From: Trachelipus rathkii
Taxonomy: Eukaryota > Arthropoda > Malacostraca > Isopoda > Trachelipodidae
Assembly (NCBI GenBank): GCA_015478945.1
Contig: JABUQX010014117.1
Coordinates: forward strand, 27,501-37,500
Direction: 5' to 3'
Length of the DNA stretch: 10,000 bases
The position numbers were made by a program, and so were the translations under genes. Each line of letters opens with the position of its first letter. The stretch's first letter is position 1. The notes below the pieces were generated by a model. That model did no database searches. It was not told where the DNA came from and saw only the letters and a program-made list of their open reading frames with translations. This document shows positions 8,848-10,000 of this stretch, in pieces.

Positions 8848-8892
8848 TAACATATATCAAAGATAGTTCTTTAGTACAACCAGTAATATATG

Positions 8893-9147
8893 GCTAATGC
8901 GTAACATTGATCTTTCACATTGAATAAAGCTAACATAGCATTACCAGAACAAAGAAAATAATGTACAACGACGAATCTAAACACAACTTAAGCACGAATA
9001 ACTGTTAACATTAACAACAGTTCCACACTCTAACCACCTGAGTAAAACTGACACTGCATTACAAAACCGTAAAACCTATTTTCATCTTTGTCCAAAACAT
9101 ATCTCTAACATAGATCGTACCCTATTCACATGACACAGTCAGGGTTT
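8893..9147. repeat. Satellite array resumed, fourth 306-bp unit, truncated
   Basis: GCTAATGCGTAACATT at about 8893-8908 resembles the tail of a preceding unit, and the head recurs at 8914 with TTCACATTGAATAAAGCTAA. The internal landmarks AGAAAATAATGTACAA, AGCACGAATAACTGTTAACATTAAC (interrupted in other copies) and CACATGACACAGTCAG follow in order. The unit ends near 9147, about 235 bp after its head, where homopolymer runs begin, so its last quarter is missing. Confidence 0.82.
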
Positions 9148-9245
9148 AGTGAAAAAAACGGTTTTTTAATTGTTTTTTTTAAAAAACACGTTTTTTTAAA
9201 ACAAAACTGTCTTTTTTTTGTTTTTTTTTAAAATTACCTTTTTTA
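9148..9245. repeat. Poly-T/poly-A homopolymer cluster
   Basis: Successive runs include A7 (9152-9158), T6, T8A6 (9173-9186), T7 (9191-9197), T8 (9212-9219) and T9 (9221-9229). Opposing A and T runs allow several small fold-backs. The cluster sits exactly where the satellite unit is cut short. It may be the tail of a retroposed sequence or simple slippage. Confidence 0.7.
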
Positions 9246-9344
9246 TGTATATAAAAGATGTGGTTTTTAAATTATACAGTAGCTACCCAATAATCCCTTC
9301 TAGCCTAAATAGTTGACTATTAATACCGGATTTATATAACAGTG

Positions 9345-9437
9345 TAATTATATATAATATATATATATATAATATTATATTATTTATTATATAATATATA
9401 TATAGTATATATATATATATTATATATATATATATAT
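9345..9437. repeat. (TA)n microsatellite cluster
   Basis: About 93 bp of TA alternation with short ATTA interruptions, similar in length and structure to the tract at 811-917. It is preceded by about 100 bp of unassigned AT-rich DNA. Confidence 0.9.
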
Positions 9438-10000
9438 GATCAAAAAAAGCGATGGTTATAACAGGTGTTGGTTTTGAATGTCAAGAGAAAAATGAGAATG
9501 GAGGAAGGTGATTGATTTCTGTGAGGGGAGATGGTATGTGTGTAAGTATACTTTCTTTAAAACACAAAGTATCCATAAAGTATAACTAGAGTTAGGTGTA
9601 GGTAGGATGGTATCAAGTGAAATAATGATGATTGGATTTGTGTTGTTGAATGAAAGGAGATGTTGAAGTATGTATCTATGTTAAATCGAGTTTGAGGGGT
9701 TAGGGAATTGAATTATCGGATTCATTATGTCTTTCTTCTAGTAAAATAAGTTCAGTGGGGACTTGCGATGGAGAGGAAGGTGAACGGAAGGAAAGTGGGG
9801 TAAAATTAAGAGTGATAAGTTTAGTGAACAAGGTAATGAGGATAAGTACTGTGAAAGCGCTCGCAGATAAATCAGTTGAATGTGTGAACCAAGTTGAAAC
9901 TGAATAAAATCTGGAAGCAAATGAAGGAGCAATCTGTTAGCAGTGCAAAAGAAGATGTGGGTGTAAGTCGGAAGTAAGAATGACAACAGTGAGTGGTGGA
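9438..10000. other. Unassigned purine-rich segment
   Basis: The + strand is G/A-rich with many GAAGG, GTGAGG and GAATG words. An 82-codon minus frame (9738-9986) is Leu/Ser/His/Pro/Phe-rich, as expected from the pyrimidine strand, and is not called a gene. A small hairpin can form between TATACTTT (9547-9554) and AAAGTATA (9577-9584); no function is inferred. Confidence 0.45.

Larger units (their letters stand above)
8421..8892. other. Foreign segment interrupting the 306-bp satellite
   Basis: The third and fourth satellite heads (8115 and 8914) are 799 bp apart, which is one 306-bp period plus about 493 bp. The extra DNA matches no part of the repeat, is less A/C-biased, carries a (CAA)5 run at 8833-8847 and holds the only open frame in this half of the window. 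Its edges are estimated by where similarity to the unit ends and resumes, and may be off by about 25 bp. It could be a mobile-element insertion, a gene fragment or a rearranged junction. I could not find convincing terminal inverted repeats or a clear target-site duplication. Confidence 0.6.

Noticed and set aside
6894..9147. Regular repeats considered as a CRISPR array
   Set aside because: The units are 122-306 bp and similar along their whole length, with no short identical repeats separated by unique spacers. This is satellite structure.
9738..9986. 82-codon minus-strand frame
   Set aside because: Leu/Ser/His/Pro/Phe composition reflects the pyrimidine-rich strand; no motif, signal or family was recognised.

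Overview
The window looks like non-coding, repeat-dense DNA from a eukaryotic nuclear genome, probably an invertebrate (an arthropod is plausible, but nothing here proves a taxon). There are four long (TA)n clusters, two unrelated tandem-repeat families with units of about 125-155 bp and about 306 bp, GA-rich and GT-rich simple sequence, and no compact gene arrangement. I recognise no protein family, rRNA, tRNA, CRISPR array or bacterial-type operon. Repeat copies differ by many substitutions and small indels, which fits old satellite decay or an error-prone long-read consensus; the sequence alone cannot separate these.

Layout. 1-810: unassigned, increasingly AT-rich. 811-917: a (TA)n tract closed by 9-bp inverted arms. 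918-2685: a short GC-richer stretch, then a G+T-rich block without a convincing gene. 2686-2908 and 3101-3265: two further (TA)n clusters around an AT-rich spacer. 3410-3735: a purine (GA) block. 3742-5580: a strongly cytosine-depleted block; its last 540 bases hold only 4 C against 107 G on the + strand. 5581-6660: a compositionally balanced island whose minus strand carries a chain of interrupted open frames, possibly a decayed coding or mobile element. 6661-6893: an AT-rich spacer. 6894-7450: four units of a decaying tandem repeat. 7504-9147: a second satellite with unit starts 305 and 306 bp apart, interrupted by about 490 bp of unrelated DNA that holds a 103-codon open frame. 9148-9245: poly-T/poly-A runs. 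9345-9437: the fourth (TA)n cluster. 9438-10000: unassigned purine-rich DNA.

The two best-supported observations are the satellite interrupted by a foreign segment (7504-9147) and the extreme strand-specific cytosine loss (3742-5580, with sharp C-normal patches inside). Most open frames in the window follow from base composition: C-poor or purine-rich strands rarely spell stop codons on one strand. No genes can be shown to work together here.
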